Positions 24,501 to 34,731 of a stretch of DNA of 64,000 bases are shown piece by piece (the first letter of the stretch is position 1; every line of letters starts with the position of its first letter). The position numbers and the translations under genes are program-made. The stretch comes from Parapristionchus giblindavisi (lineage: Eukaryota > Nematoda > Chromadorea > Rhabditida > Diplogasteridae): the NCBI GenBank assembly GCA_943737045.1, contig CALSFV010000294.1:310001-374000 (forward strand), in the 5' to 3' direction. Under the pieces are notes generated by a model. That model ran no database searches and was not told the origin of the DNA. It was given only the letters and a program-made list of their open reading frames with translations.

Positions 24501-27500
24501 AAGTCTGTAACGTAACTATTTTACCTATTAAGAGACCGGCTCGGTAAGACTCGAGCATGGTCCGGACATTCGCGAGGACTTTCGATCTGGGGCTCAATAC
24601 TTTCATCATAGGCACATACCGGGGGGAGACCGATGAAAGTTATAGTGAAAACGCCCTTAGGCTCAAACCCGGCTCACATATGTTGCATTAAGTAAAAATT
24701 TTAAAAAATCATAACTTTTCAATCGCGATAGCTAGGACTTTTATTTCATTTTATTGGTGAATAACATGTCATGCACTCTTACAAACACAGCTGAACAGTA
24801 ATATCATATCGTTCTGGATAAGTTTTTTCGTGTCTGATTTTAAGATTTTTCTACTTATATCCTCGTTGAACAGATAGCGCAAGCAATGACATAGTACACA
24901 TTGTAGCCCTGACAATTATGTACTACATGATGGTCACATTCCCGTAGAAATCCAAGTTACTAAAATTTTGAAAATTGCAGCTGAATGTGAGATATGTGTA
25001 ATTTGCAAAAATCGAAAAATAAATTTCTTGTAAATCGCAAGAGTAAGAGGTAGCTTTATTATGTCATTATACTCGTAGTAATGCGAGTGCACAGGAAAAA
25101 TATACAAGTAGACTCGGACTACATTTTTTTTTAAATTAGAAAAAAATCATTATTTTATTTTTATTTTTTCAACCCCCACATTCAGTCGACCGTCAAGGCA
25201 AGTTGATTCATAGGGCGAATGGTGGCTGTTGCATGTGCGTTTGCAGAAACGACTGCTACGTTAAGAATCGTCGTTTCGCAGATCTCGAATTTATTTTTTT
25301 AGTTATCAAACTTGAATATTTATATGTTTATTTCATATAAATCGGTTGGAAGGTAGCGTACTGCATCCAAAGCTGTACCATTTTTATCAGTAGGAGTATA
25401 CGGTATTGAACTACCGTAATCGCCAGGAATCGCGAACTGATTTTTTTTCAGTCGACCCATGATTCTCATCCATGACCCGGGGTTCATGGTTGAGAATGGC
25501 TGAGGTCGAAAAATTCATGATGATCCCAGACCAAATACTATTTGTCATTATATCAACAGTGGGCCAACTTTTATTTTTATGGATACCCTAGCTCGAATTA
25601 CCGTAATAGTAATGCACACACCTGAATTTTCCGAGAATTTCACCACATTATTATAGGATACGGTAGCTATATTACGGTAATTCGAGCTATGGTATCCATA
25701 AAAATAAAAGTTGGTCCACTGTTGATATAATGCCACATAGTATTTGGTCTGGGATCATCATGAATTTTTCGACCTCAGCCATTCTCAACCATGGTCATGG
25801 TTGAGAATCATGGGTCGACTGAAAAAAAATCAGTTCGCGATTCCTGGCGATTACGGTAGTTCAATACCGTATACTCCTACTGATAAAAATGGTACAGCTT
25901 TGGATGCCGTACGCTACATTCCAACCGATTTATATGAAAGAAACATATAAATATTCAAGTTTGATAACTAAAAAAATAAATTCGAGATCTGCGAAACGAC
26001 GATTCTTAACGTAGCAGTCGTTTCTGCAAACGCACAAGCAACAGCCACCATTCGCCCTATGAATCAACTTGCCTTGACGGTCGACTGAATGTGGGGGTTG
26101 AAAAAATAAAAATAAAATAATGATTTTTCTAAATTTTTTAAAAATGTAGTCCGAGTCTACTTGTATATTTTTCCTGTGCACTCGCATTACTACGAGTATA
26201 ATGAAATAATAAAGCTACCTCTTACTCTTGCGATTTACAAGAAATTTAATTTTCGATTTTTGCAAATTACACATATCTCACATTCAGCTGCAATTTTCAA
26301 AATTTTAGTAACTTGGATTTCTACGGGAATGTGACCATCATGCACATAATTGTCAGGGCTACAATATGTACTATGTCAGTGCTTGCGCTATCTGTTCAAC
26401 GAGGATATAAGAAGAAAAATCTTAAAATCAGACACGAAAAAACTTATCCAGAACGATATGATATTACTGTTCAGCTGTGTTTGTAAGAGTGCATGACATG
26501 TTATTCACCAATAAAAAGAAATAAAAGTCCTAGCTATCGCGATTGAAAAGTTATGATTTTTTAAAAATTTTACTTAATGCAACATATGTGAGCCGGGTTT
26601 GAGCCTAAGTGCATTTTTACTATTACTTTCATCGGTCTGCCCCCGGTATGTGTCTATGACGAAAGTATTGAGGGCCAGATCGAAAGTCCTCGCGAATGTC
26701 CGGCGGGGGGACGAAATGCTCGAGTCTTACCGAGCCGGTCTCTTAAAATTGAAATAGATCATATGTTGTAAGTGCGCCACACGCTTGTTATTTTTCAAAT
26801 ACATTTATCTTTCAAATCCTTGCCTCTGCCTGTTGCAGAAATGAACATTCAGCTCGATTTACGATATTCCGGGGCATCTAAAATTTTAGTGAAAATCGTT
26901 TTGTATTAAAGATAAGAGAGACTATCTGACTCAGTGAACATATTTTGCTGATGGCTTGGCACTTGGCCAAAAAGTGATAGGAACCGATCGGGCCCAAATC
27001 GTGCACAGATGTAGTATAGGGTGGCATGTGCTCACAGACGGAGTTTGCTACTGTCATGTCTGCTGCTTCGCTAAATAACGTAAGTTCGATGAAGTGGCAT
27101 CAAAATTTCAAAGTTTACGGATTCGTTCGATATGTGTATACGACGAAGGGCAATAATAAGCAGGTAAATTCCACCAAGTGTCATCCCGATCCAAAACCGT
27201 GAGAATCAGAAAAAATTTTAAAAAATTTAAAAAACACATTTAAAAAAATTGTTTTATTTTTCCTACAATTGCCTATCGGTGAGGTTCATTTTTTATTCCT
27301 TCAATTTGACCAGTATATATTAGTGTAACTACTGTATGAAAATGAACTAAAACACAATCGTGAAATGTTACCTTATTTCCGAAAAACCACGACTAATTCG
27401 CCTTTTTATCGCGAACTGAAATTAATTATCGTGCGCCCTACCGTAATCCAAATGCAGAAATTCGAAATTCAGCAATCACTATTATTTAGCATTCGATTTT

Positions 27501-30360
27501 CGGTATTATACTGTTGTTTTCTTTTATCATTTGTTTGTTGTATGAATATATGAGCTGTAATATGACAGTATTTTTTTCGAAAAAAATGTGAATTTTGTAT
27601 TTCCGAATTCGCATAACCGTAACCGGCATATGTTTATTCAGTCAGTTCGCGATAAAAAGGCGAATTAGTCGTGGTTTTTCGGAAATAAGGTAACATTTCA
27701 CGATTGTGTTTTAGTTCATTTTCATACAGTAGTTACACTAATATATACTGGTCAAATTGAAGGAATAAAAAATGACCCTCACCGATAGGCAATTGCAGGG
27801 AAAATAAAACAATTTTTTTAAATGTGTTTTTTAAAAATTTTTTTTTATTTTTCTGGGTCTCATGGTTTTCGATCGGGATGACACTTGGTGGAATTTACCT
27901 GCTTATTATTGCCCTTCGTCGTATACACATATCGAACGAATCCGTAAACTTTGAAATTTTGATGCCACTTCATCGAACTTACGTTATTTAGCGAAGCAGC
28001 AGACATGACAGTCCCAAACTCCGTCTGTGAGCACATGCCACCCTATACTACATCTGTGCACGATTTGGGCCCGATCGGTTCCTATCACTTTTTGGCCAAG
28101 TGCCAAGAGAATGTCACTTGAGCCAGAAAGTCTCTCATAAAAGAGATGTGATGAATAGTTCTTACCCGGCCAGTTCAGTCACAAAAAACTAAAGGGTCCC
28201 CTTCTTTAATAATTGTTTGATTGATCAGGTTTATTCTTTGGATCGTCAAGTTTTATTGGAAGTTCTAGATGACTACAGCGATGTTCGACCGATATTCATT
28301 GAGAGAGGCTGGTTGACCCTTTAGAGCCCCACTCTTTAGTCTTCACTTGAGAATAAAAGACTAAAAATAGATACTCTAATATAATAAGTCGTTTGGAAAA
28401 TTTCGATACACATTCAGTTGTTCGCTGCACGCAAAAAAAATCGTTTTCACGCGCCCACTTACGATGAGCATAATGATTAATTCTCAGTGTTGTACAGCTT
28501 ACCGTACCCTTCAATGTAAAAAATTATCTTTTCGAAGGGCTAGGTCTAAGGTAACATGTGTTGCGAGAAGGTTCATCATTGGTATATACCACAGTGTTCT
28601 GGTTCAAGCCATTTTGTTTCCATAGCCAGACAAGCGAAAGACGATTGCATTTGAGAGAGTTTCTATGTTGAGCGGTCGTTTTCGCTTTCAAAGTCTATAG
28701 AACATTGTGATACAAAAGTGGTTGGGGACGGAACCATGATTTATCTTGAGCTGATGGGCAGATTACAACACGATGTTGTGGCAGACTGACATGATATTGT
28801 TTTAGCTCTCGTACCACGTAATAATACCTGCCCTATTAGCGAAAATATAATTAATCAAAAATGTATATCGAAATTTTCCAAACGACCTAGTAGTATTTCT
28901 GATACAAAATATATAAACAAAATGTATTCAACTATCGATTATCATTGTTATTATTATAAAATATTATCAAAGTATGCTCATAGCCAGCACGAAAAATAGT
29001 ATAATTTCAGCCAGAAAGGAACAGTTGGACTTAGGCTACATTCTTGAAGAAAGCGCCGATGAGCAGATAGAGCTACGGACTTTTAACGATAGGGTTATTT
29101 TCTGTAAAGAACTTAATAGGCCTAACTCTGTACCCTCCACACTGAGCGAAAAGTTGCTTAGCAATGTCTCAGCTAACTACATTACTTAGATAAGGTTCAG
29201 CTAGAAATACCCCTTCAGCTTAAATAAACGATGAAGCAAAAAAGCATGAGGATTGCTAAGTAGTGCTTCAGCTAATTTGGGTAAGCGTTTTCTAACGAGC
29301 GCGCGCTCGCCTCCTGGAATAGGCTACGAGTTATACAAGAAGCAGTCGCATGACTAGGTGGCGCAGTGGTTAGCGTCCTCCACTGCTAAGCGGAAGGTAT
29401 GTGGTTCGGGTCCCAGTTCTTCCCTGATCTTTTGCCGGTTTGGATCTTAAATGATAGTCAGCCGAATTACGTCTTCATTTAAGCTGAACGCTCAACTAGA
29501 ATATAAGCAACCGAGATAGCTTGCATTCTAGCTGAACTCTACGTGAGTGTATCGAGGTAGCAGAGGCCATGCTTGTATTTAAGTAACTTTTGGCTCAGTG
29601 CAGCTTTTACATTGATTTTTCGAATTTCTAAAAAAATGTATAACATGATTTCAGGTGTCTGCAGTGAGGAAAGGAATCTATCGAATGAAACACGATCTCG
29701 AGGAACAGACTGAGCTGTTCAAAGTATGTATTATAGTAAAAGCAAACTCTCACAAGAGGATATTGACAGATCGACCTGACCATAGTTGATTTGGAAATTC
29801 ATGTGGTTTCCTAAGTAAATGCAGGCACGTTGTCCACTACAATCATAAAGCACAGAGTTTTGTACATGCACTGAGAGCAAAGTTACCTGGCAAATTGTTA
29901 CCTCTATACCCTACCCTGGCAAACGATTACCCCAAATGTTGAATTCAGCGAAAGGAATTCAACGGTAACGATTTGCCAGGTAACTTTGCTCTCAGTGTGC
30001 GTCCCGCAGAGCGCCGCAACGGCCCACATGTAGGAAACCACCCGAATTTCCAAATCAACTAGCCGAATATCGATTTTTCCCAAGCTCAGCTCGACTAGAT
30101 GAAGTTTGAAAACAGATTTGTAATTATCATCGATAACTAATTCTAGTCATGCTATTGCTATCTCATAAGGAAAGGACGAGCCGTAAACATTTCCCTGTCA
30201 GCTGTGACCAAACACTCTCGCAAAAAAATACAATGAGAGAGTTTAATCAGTCGAATTTTGAAATTGATATTAATTTAATAAGCTCGAACAAATTCAGTTG
30301 AACTCTGCACGTATGAAGAAACGAGTGAGTGAGCTTGAAGACTTCCTTGGTTCTATTTAA
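18570..30360 (+). CDS. Cyclic-nucleotide-gated cation channel subunit
   Basis: A many-exon gene; best-supported exons are 18570-18667, 19095-19243, about 19402-19520, 19646-19715, 19762-19906, 19952-20024, 20077-20182, 20254-20320, 20735-20833, about 20913-21024, 21251-21423, 21632-21713, 21787-21876, 21921-22019, 22074-22152, 23589-23698, 28229-28311, 29657-29723 and 30298-30360. The order of parts fits the CNG/HCN family: S1 (YLLWSIIVSIACLYNLIF), S2-S5, a pore ending in TMTTLGEQ with no HCN-type GYG, S6 (LVGILIFAAIMG), a C-linker, a cyclic-nucleotide-binding fold (SLGEII ... VYSLDRQVLLEVLDDY), and a C-terminal heptad-leucine coiled coil like the CLZ of CNG A-type subunits. GEQ replaces the common GET. 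In nematodes this family acts in sensory neurons (family knowledge). The acceptor before 21632 reads TTTCAT, not TTTCAG, although the phase fits exactly. The exon ends at 19243, 20833 and 28311 are uncertain. Confidence 0.85.
22176..23532. mobile_element. TTAA-flanked palindromic element (GAGCTCGG ends)
   Basis: The arms 22176-22660 and 23085-23532 are inverted copies. The element begins TTAAGAGCTCGGATC and ends GATCCGAGCTCTTAA. Just inside lies GTAAGACTCGAGCAT, shared with the palindrome at 24528-26746, so the two are one family. TTAA at both ends may be the target duplication. It lies within the intron that separates the two halves of the channel's nucleotide-binding domain. No coding remnant was seen. 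Confidence 0.85.
23875..24386. mobile_element. hAT-like MITE made of TTTAACGG repeats
   Basis: An 8-bp direct repeat CTTGTAAG flanks the element (23867-23874 and 24387-24394). The ends CTGGGTTGGG and the inverted CAGGTTTGGA fit hAT-type termini. Both sides carry arrays of TTTAACGG and its complement CCGTTAAA. It lies in a channel-gene intron. Assignment to hAT rests on target length and ends only. Confidence 0.7.
24398..24527 (-). mobile_element. MITE of the TAGGTCGAA/TTCGACCTA family, reverse orientation
   Basis: It begins TAGGTCGAAAAGTACGTTGC, carries two GACCGCATTTTG themes and ends AACGTAACTATTTTACCTA. It directly abuts the TTAA of the next palindrome, a stacked insertion. It is intronic in the channel gene. 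Confidence 0.75.
24528..26746. mobile_element. TTAA-flanked 2.2 kb palindrome (GAGACCGG ends)
   Basis: Two arms of about 1,080 bases (24528-25607 and 25673-26746) are inverted copies around a 65-base centre. The termini TTAAGAGACCGGCTCGG and CCGAGCCGGTCTCTTAA resemble those of the element at 22176. The centre has complementary AGCTCGAATTACCGTAAT words. There is no coding capacity. It lies in the 4.5 kb intron before the last part of the nucleotide-binding domain of the channel. Confidence 0.9.
26956..28106. mobile_element. 1.15 kb palindromic element, TTGGCACTTGGCC ends
   Basis: Arms 26956-27419 and 27642-28106 are near-identical inverted copies with a 222-base centre. The terminus TTGGCACTTGGCCAAAAAGT differs from the two palindromes upstream, so this is another family. 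No target duplication was clear and no coding remnant was seen. Confidence 0.88.
29140..29600. mobile_element. CACTGAG-ended MITE containing a tRNA-like sequence
   Basis: The left end CACTGAGCGAAAAGTTGCTTA is inverted at the right as AAGTAACTTTTGGCTCAGTG. Internal words such as TTCAGCTTAAAT and ATTTAAGCTGAA also pair. A tRNA-like sequence sits near the middle. It lies in a channel-gene intron. Confidence 0.7.
29356..29428 (+). pseudogene. tRNA-like sequence, Ser(GCT)-like anticodon loop
   Basis: TGGCGCAGTGGTTAGCGTCC matches the A box, with a GCGC/GCGT D stem; CTGCTAA resembles a tRNA-Ser(GCT) loop; GGTTCGGGTCCC resembles the B box. The anticodon stem and acceptor do not pair well, so it is unlikely to be a functional tRNA. 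It is inside the MITE at 29140-29600. Confidence 0.55.
29784..30064. mobile_element. Foldback element with a nested CACTGAG MITE
   Basis: The outer arms (GTTGATTTGGAAATTC at the left, GAATTTCCAAATCAAC at the right) enclose a 129-bp inner palindrome, 29869-29997, with ends CACTGAGAGCAAAGTTACC / GGTAACTTTGCTCTCAGTG. The inner ends resemble those of 29140-29600. It lies in a channel-gene intron. Confidence 0.7.
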
Positions 30361-31362
30361 CGGACCACTATCGATTTATTTATATTGACTACACTCTGTC
30401 AGATTGGATTACTACTACAAAACAATTCAACTAGATTTTTTCAGGAATTAAAATAATAACTGAATTATACAAAAAAATATAACATTCATTTTTCTACTTA
30501 ATAATAATAAATTTATCTGACCTCCGAGGTCACATAAATTTATAATTATTATTATTTCATTTTGTCACTATTGTGTTCTTGGAGAATCCTTTCCAACCCA
30601 AGCATATCCTTACAAAGCCATTTGCAAATCCATCGCAATCATCATCAAAGATTTAGAACTCTTCTCTCCGTTATCATTATTTTTTTATCGTTTCGTGCAT
30701 ATATCGCTGATAAATAAATGTTTCATGATAGCACAATTCTTCTTTCATTGTGATTTCAGTGTCATCTGAAAATTCATTTCAAATAACAGATGTAAATAAC
30801 AGACACGCAGTGCTCTTTCACGGAAATATGAATACGCGATATCGCGCGCGATATAGCAGATAATTTTGGTACAATAGAGAGAACCCAACTGAGAAACGAA
30901 GTATTGAAGCTTGCGAAAATGAAAAACGCAAATTTTGAACAAAAATAATACATGGACGCATATTATAAAATTAATTTTTGATTACTGATGAAAATTATCC
31001 ACCATTACATCATCTCTAATAATCTATTTTCTTTCGATTGATAACATGATTTGGTAAGGGCTGTTGCGAAATATGCATAGGACAGTTAATACGGCAAAGA
31101 ATGTCAAAATTCAACTCCAGCACATAAGATATGATCATGCTGACCGTATCCGTGAAATAGCCGTCAGTTTTTCACTACAATCACACTTTTCGCAAGCAAC
31201 TGAATTATTACAGAGTTTTTGGTCACGAAGCGATGTGTTCAAACCTACCGTATGCTGTGAATATGTTTTGGGCTAAAACTCCACATTTTCCCTTTTTCCG
31301 GCTTATTTTTTTGTTTTATGGTTTTTGTGTTGCCTCATCTCGATTATGGATGTTTTTTTCAG
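30361..31362. other. Intergenic: 3' region of channel gene and outron of rpl-29
   Basis: A hairpin lies 140 bases past the channel stop (see 30499-30556). The remainder is AT-rich with no gene seen. The stretch directly upstream of 31362 is T-rich and ends in a strong acceptor. Confidence 0.5.
30499..30556. repeat. AT-rich hairpin after the channel gene
   Basis: TAATAATAATAAATTTAT pairs with ATAAATTTATAATTATTATTA around CTGACCTCCGAGGTCA, which is itself self-complementary (GACCTC/GAGGTC). It may be a 3'-UTR structure or a tiny MITE; the sequence alone cannot tell. Confidence 0.6.
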
Positions 31363-31383
31363 CTTCGGTAATCAGCAGAGACC
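31349..31383 (+). promoter_or_regulatory. Probable trans-splice acceptor and 5' UTR of rpl-29
   Basis: A TTTTTTTCAG acceptor ends at 31362, 21 bases before the start codon, preceded by a T-rich outron-like region without a plausible upstream coding exon. Nematode ribosomal protein genes are usually SL1 trans-spliced (family knowledge), so this is the likely leader acceptor. Confidence 0.6.
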
Positions 31384-31932
31384 ATGGCCAAGTCAAAGAA
31401 TCACACCAATCACAACCAGAGTGAGTTTTATATATACTTTCTTATTAAAAACGCTTTCCTGAATGTAGCTTTGCATTTTAACTAGTTTCCGATCACAGTT
31501 TTCTAATAATTGGTGTAATTTGTGAACCATTCTAGTAGTATTTTTACAAGAAATTGGTTCTGGCTTGTATTGAATTAGAAAAATCGCTTTTTTCGTAGAA
31601 TGCAATATTTGCAAAGATTCTGACACTACCAAAAAATCTTTGACAGCCTTCTGTTCAACTATTGAAAGAGTGAAGATCTCTTATTGTGCAAATATTTTCA
31701 ATTAACTTTTACATGTTTTTGTTTAGCTTAAAACGAGTAATGTGCCCCAGACCGTCAAACTTCGTTTAGTTATGAAATGTTTTGTTTTTCAGATAGAAAG
31801 GATCATCGCAATGGTATCCACAAGGTCCAGAAGCAACGCTACATGTCTATGAAGGGAGTTGATCCCAAGTTCCTCAAGAACCTTCGTTTCGCCAAGAAGC
31901 ACAACAAGAAGCACGTCACGTCGAAGGCCTAA
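31384..31932 (+). CDS. rpl-29: Large ribosomal subunit protein eL29
   Basis: Two exons, 31384-31420 and 31793-31932, encode about 62 residues. The N terminus [12 protein letters not shown] and the block [20 protein letters not shown] are diagnostic of eL29, a small basic protein of the 60S subunit. The protein stops soon after this block (HVTSKA), lacking the long C-terminal tail of vertebrate eL29, as in nematodes. The intron starts GTGAGT and ends TTTTTCAG. The next gene, thoc-7, follows 158 bases after the stop on the same strand, consistent with an operon. Confidence 0.97.
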
Positions 31933-32090
31933 GCTGGATCTCACTTAACATTGCGGTCGCAAATGTCGTTGTTGATTTGTGCTTTCGTTGTTCGAGGGTG
32001 ATAAAATGCTCTCGTATTAATTATATTGCGTTGCAATGTGTTGCATTTCACAGAATACTTGAATCTTTGGTTACGTTAATACTTCTAAAG
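31933..32090 (+). promoter_or_regulatory. Operon-like intercistronic region rpl-29 / thoc-7
   Basis: A possible variant poly(A) signal GATAAA lies near 32000 and TTGCATTTCACAG, a good trans-splice acceptor, ends at 32053, 38 bases before the thoc-7 start. The 121-base spacing from the rpl-29 stop to that acceptor is typical of nematode SL2-type operons. Operon status is inferred from spacing, orientation and the acceptor. Confidence 0.6.
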
Positions 32091-33067
32091 ATGAGGGACG
32101 ACGTGGTTCTGAGAAAACTAACTGCTGACGGAGATGGAATCGGTGACGAGAAAAAGATGCAGATGGTTTTGAATGTGAGGATTAATTGGGTTCCCAAGAA
32201 AGTATTTTGTGTCAGGTTATTCGCAGTGCAAGCAAGGGCAAATCGTCAAAGCAAGATGCCCTGAGAGCAATGAAGATGGTATACCGTAAAAATGAGACAA
32301 TTTACTAAATTAAAAGTTTTTCAAGTTGGATGCTCTGGAATTGAATGCTGAGAAGCAAGGTGTTGTATCGGAAATGTGTTCGAAGCAGTCGCAAGACTAC
32401 GATAGACTTGCTGCCGAGATTGATGAACAAGTGAGAACGTATTGAATTGATGAAATTTAACTATGTCTTGTGAAATAGATGAAAGTGTCAATGGATGCGA
32501 TGGAACGAGCCAAGGTTGAACTCGCAGCAGCGAAAGAGATTCGTCGTAATCGTCAAGAGTACAATCTACTTGTGAAAATGATCGAAGAGCTACCAAGCAG
32601 AGCTGATACGCATAGGTAAGGAGTTGCTTATGATCTATTTATTTTATTTATTTATCATACATCCAATAAAGATATCTAGTGGCTAACAATAAGTGTCTGT
32701 TCGTTCAGCAAACTTGAGGAGCTCACGGATGAGTTACAAACGCTCGCTGAAAGACAGAAACAACTAGAGGCTAAGGTAAATCTAATCGATCTATAGCTTA
32801 TTCATTACTATATAAATAAATTTCATTTTTGTAGTTGAATGAGCGCCGTAATAACATGGTTGCCTTCAATATATTTGTTGAGAATTTCCGGCAGTTGATA
32901 GAAGGTATACGTTGTTTTGTCGAATTAAAGTGAAATGATGATTGTCAGAGGACGAGGCTGAACTTACTTATGAACCACGAGAGGTGGATGATGATAAGAA
33001 GAAGGAAGATTCCGTACTCGCTCCCCCGAAGAGCGCTAGCCCCCCTGATGAGGGCGAAGTACGGTAG
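32091..33067 (+). CDS. thoc-7: THO complex subunit 7 (THOC7/Mft1 family)
   Basis: Seven exons in frame: 32091-32174, 32216-32278, 32326-32430, 32479-32615, 32709-32775, 32835-32904 and 32949-33067, about 214 residues. The N terminus has the family hallmark DDxVxRKL...DGDGxGDEKK. A central coiled coil contains KEIRRNRQEYNLLVKMI, the best conserved THOC7 stretch. The C terminus is acidic then Pro/Ser-rich (DDDKKKEDSVLAPPKSASPP). THOC7 is a nuclear subunit of THO/TREX, which couples transcription to mRNA export. It lies just downstream of rpl-29, probably in one operon. AATAAA at about 33226 is a likely poly(A) signal. Confidence 0.93.
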
Positions 33068-33372
33068 GCGTCATTATTTCTCTTTGTTGTTCTTTTAGTT
33101 AATCCAATCCCAACCCAATTGCAAGTTTGACGCTATTTATCTGTCCTAATACGATTTGAAACTATATTCCTATTGTGTACAGTTGTATGATTCTTGATCT
33201 CGTATGAAATTGCACCTATAAGACTTCAATAAAAGTGAAAGCCGGATAGTTTCCTCGTAATTGCAGTGCAGTATATTGTCTGGATGGGCTCTTGAGGGAG
33301 CGGGAATAGGCCTTGAAGGATGGATGGGTCACTATTCTATTTCCTTTCACGGAGATGTTGGGTAGGGGCAAA

Positions 33373-33997
33373 ATGTTCCTTGTCCTTAGTTTTCTCGCGG
33401 TTACGGTAGATGGACTGTGCTTTGGTGGAGGAGGTGGTGGATGTGGATGTGGCAGAAGAAAGAAAAGGTGAGATTACAGTATTCGAAATATGGTTGCCTT
33501 ATAGTATTGTCTGTATGGTAGTACAGTACTACTACTAGTACTACGGTATCAGATACTTTCTGTGATTGCGATATTGATCTCATTAATTGATCAGAGAAAT
33601 TGACTATCCATCCGAGTCATCCAATCCGTTTTGTAATAGTCCGCACCTTCAAGGAGTCATGGAGAGGGTGAGCCAATTGAACCATATATATTAATATATG
33701 TAGACATGTTATAGCAGTCGAACGGTATGTTTTTAATGAAGTACCACTGTCACTAACTTGTCTTACTGTATTCATTCGTTGTAGAACATGGCGTACTCGG
33801 CTTCAGAATCGCGTATATCTCTGTCACGTACACTAGAGACAGAAGGGGATCGATTCTTGATTGTTTGTTATGAAGAGAAAGATGGAATCAATCGATCGAT
33901 GCCCCTGATTTCTGCCCACTACGGTATGGAGTACTGTATGGCTAGAAGAAATGGTCACAAGTGTCATGCCTTTGCTATTATGAATCTGTGGTCGTAA
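33373..33997 (+). CDS. Secreted ground-like domain protein
   Basis: Three exons (33373-33467, 33595-33667, 33785-33997) encode about 126 residues. A signal peptide (MFLVLSFLAVTVDG) is followed by a Gly/Cys-rich stretch (GGGGGGCGCG), a dibasic RRKKR site, then NPFCNSPHLQGVMERNM, the start of the nematode ground-like domain, and a C terminus with YCMARRNGHKCHAFAI, also typical. Ground-like proteins are hedgehog-related secreted nematode proteins, mostly epidermal (family knowledge). Phases fit at both introns. The exact family member cannot be named from sequence alone. Confidence 0.9.
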
Positions 33998-34061
33998 TTT
34001 GTAGTAATGATAATTTAATAAAGTTTAATAAAAATCGATAATTTAATAAAGAATGTCATAC

Positions 34062-34288
34062 ATACATTTTCGAGCACCCACATTGTGAGTGAGCACTTTT
34101 CTCTATGCGGTCAGTTTTGAGACTCGAAACCCATCTAGGAATATGCAGGAGATCGAGATTAGTAAGAATCACCCCATGTCGGGTCAGTTTTGAGTACTTG
34201 AGATGTAGATCGGGTCAGTTTTGTTCTAATTTTGGGTCAGTTTATAATTCGCAAAAACAACAGATTGTGGGTGGGGCGAAAATGTATG
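34062..34288. mobile_element. MITE with ATACATTTTCG ends, third copy
   Basis: ATACATTTTCGAGCACCCAC at the left is inverted as GTGGGGCGAAAATGTAT at the right. Three internal GGGTCAGTTTT-like words repeat. It lies 65 bases after the ground-like gene. The family is shared with 7341 and 8602. Confidence 0.7.
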
Positions 34289-34731
34289 ATGTCATATATG
34301 GTGATGTCTGGTTACGACGATGTTCTTACAAATAAAATGTTGACCAATAGCTAAAAGATGGATATCACGTTCACAGAGAACAATAAAGTGGACCGACGGT
34401 CAGCTAATCAATATCATAGTCCGAGGAAGAGGTAGATCAAAAGATGTTGTGTCTGCGATCTCTCAGTTATGCGCTGTCTCTCTCAATTCGAGAATCATCG
34501 ATGATCTCCTCTCGCGCTGCAAGAATAGAATGAGAGTAGAAATATCTCATAGGGAACCGACTATCGTCTACCATTTGGCCATTTTATTCATCATCATTCT
34601 GTTTCTTTGTCCATCTACGCCCTATGTCCATGATTTGATGATATTGATGTAGGTATTCCATAGGTCGACCAGTGCAGACTCTTCTATATCAAGAAAGAGT
34701 TGGCTGAGTGCCTCACCCCATATAGTTCGAC

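Noticed and set aside
27365..27553. Open frame MLPYFRKTTTNSPFYREL
   Set aside because: It lies across the arm and centre of a palindrome; the arm is repeated inverted and shows no coding constraint.
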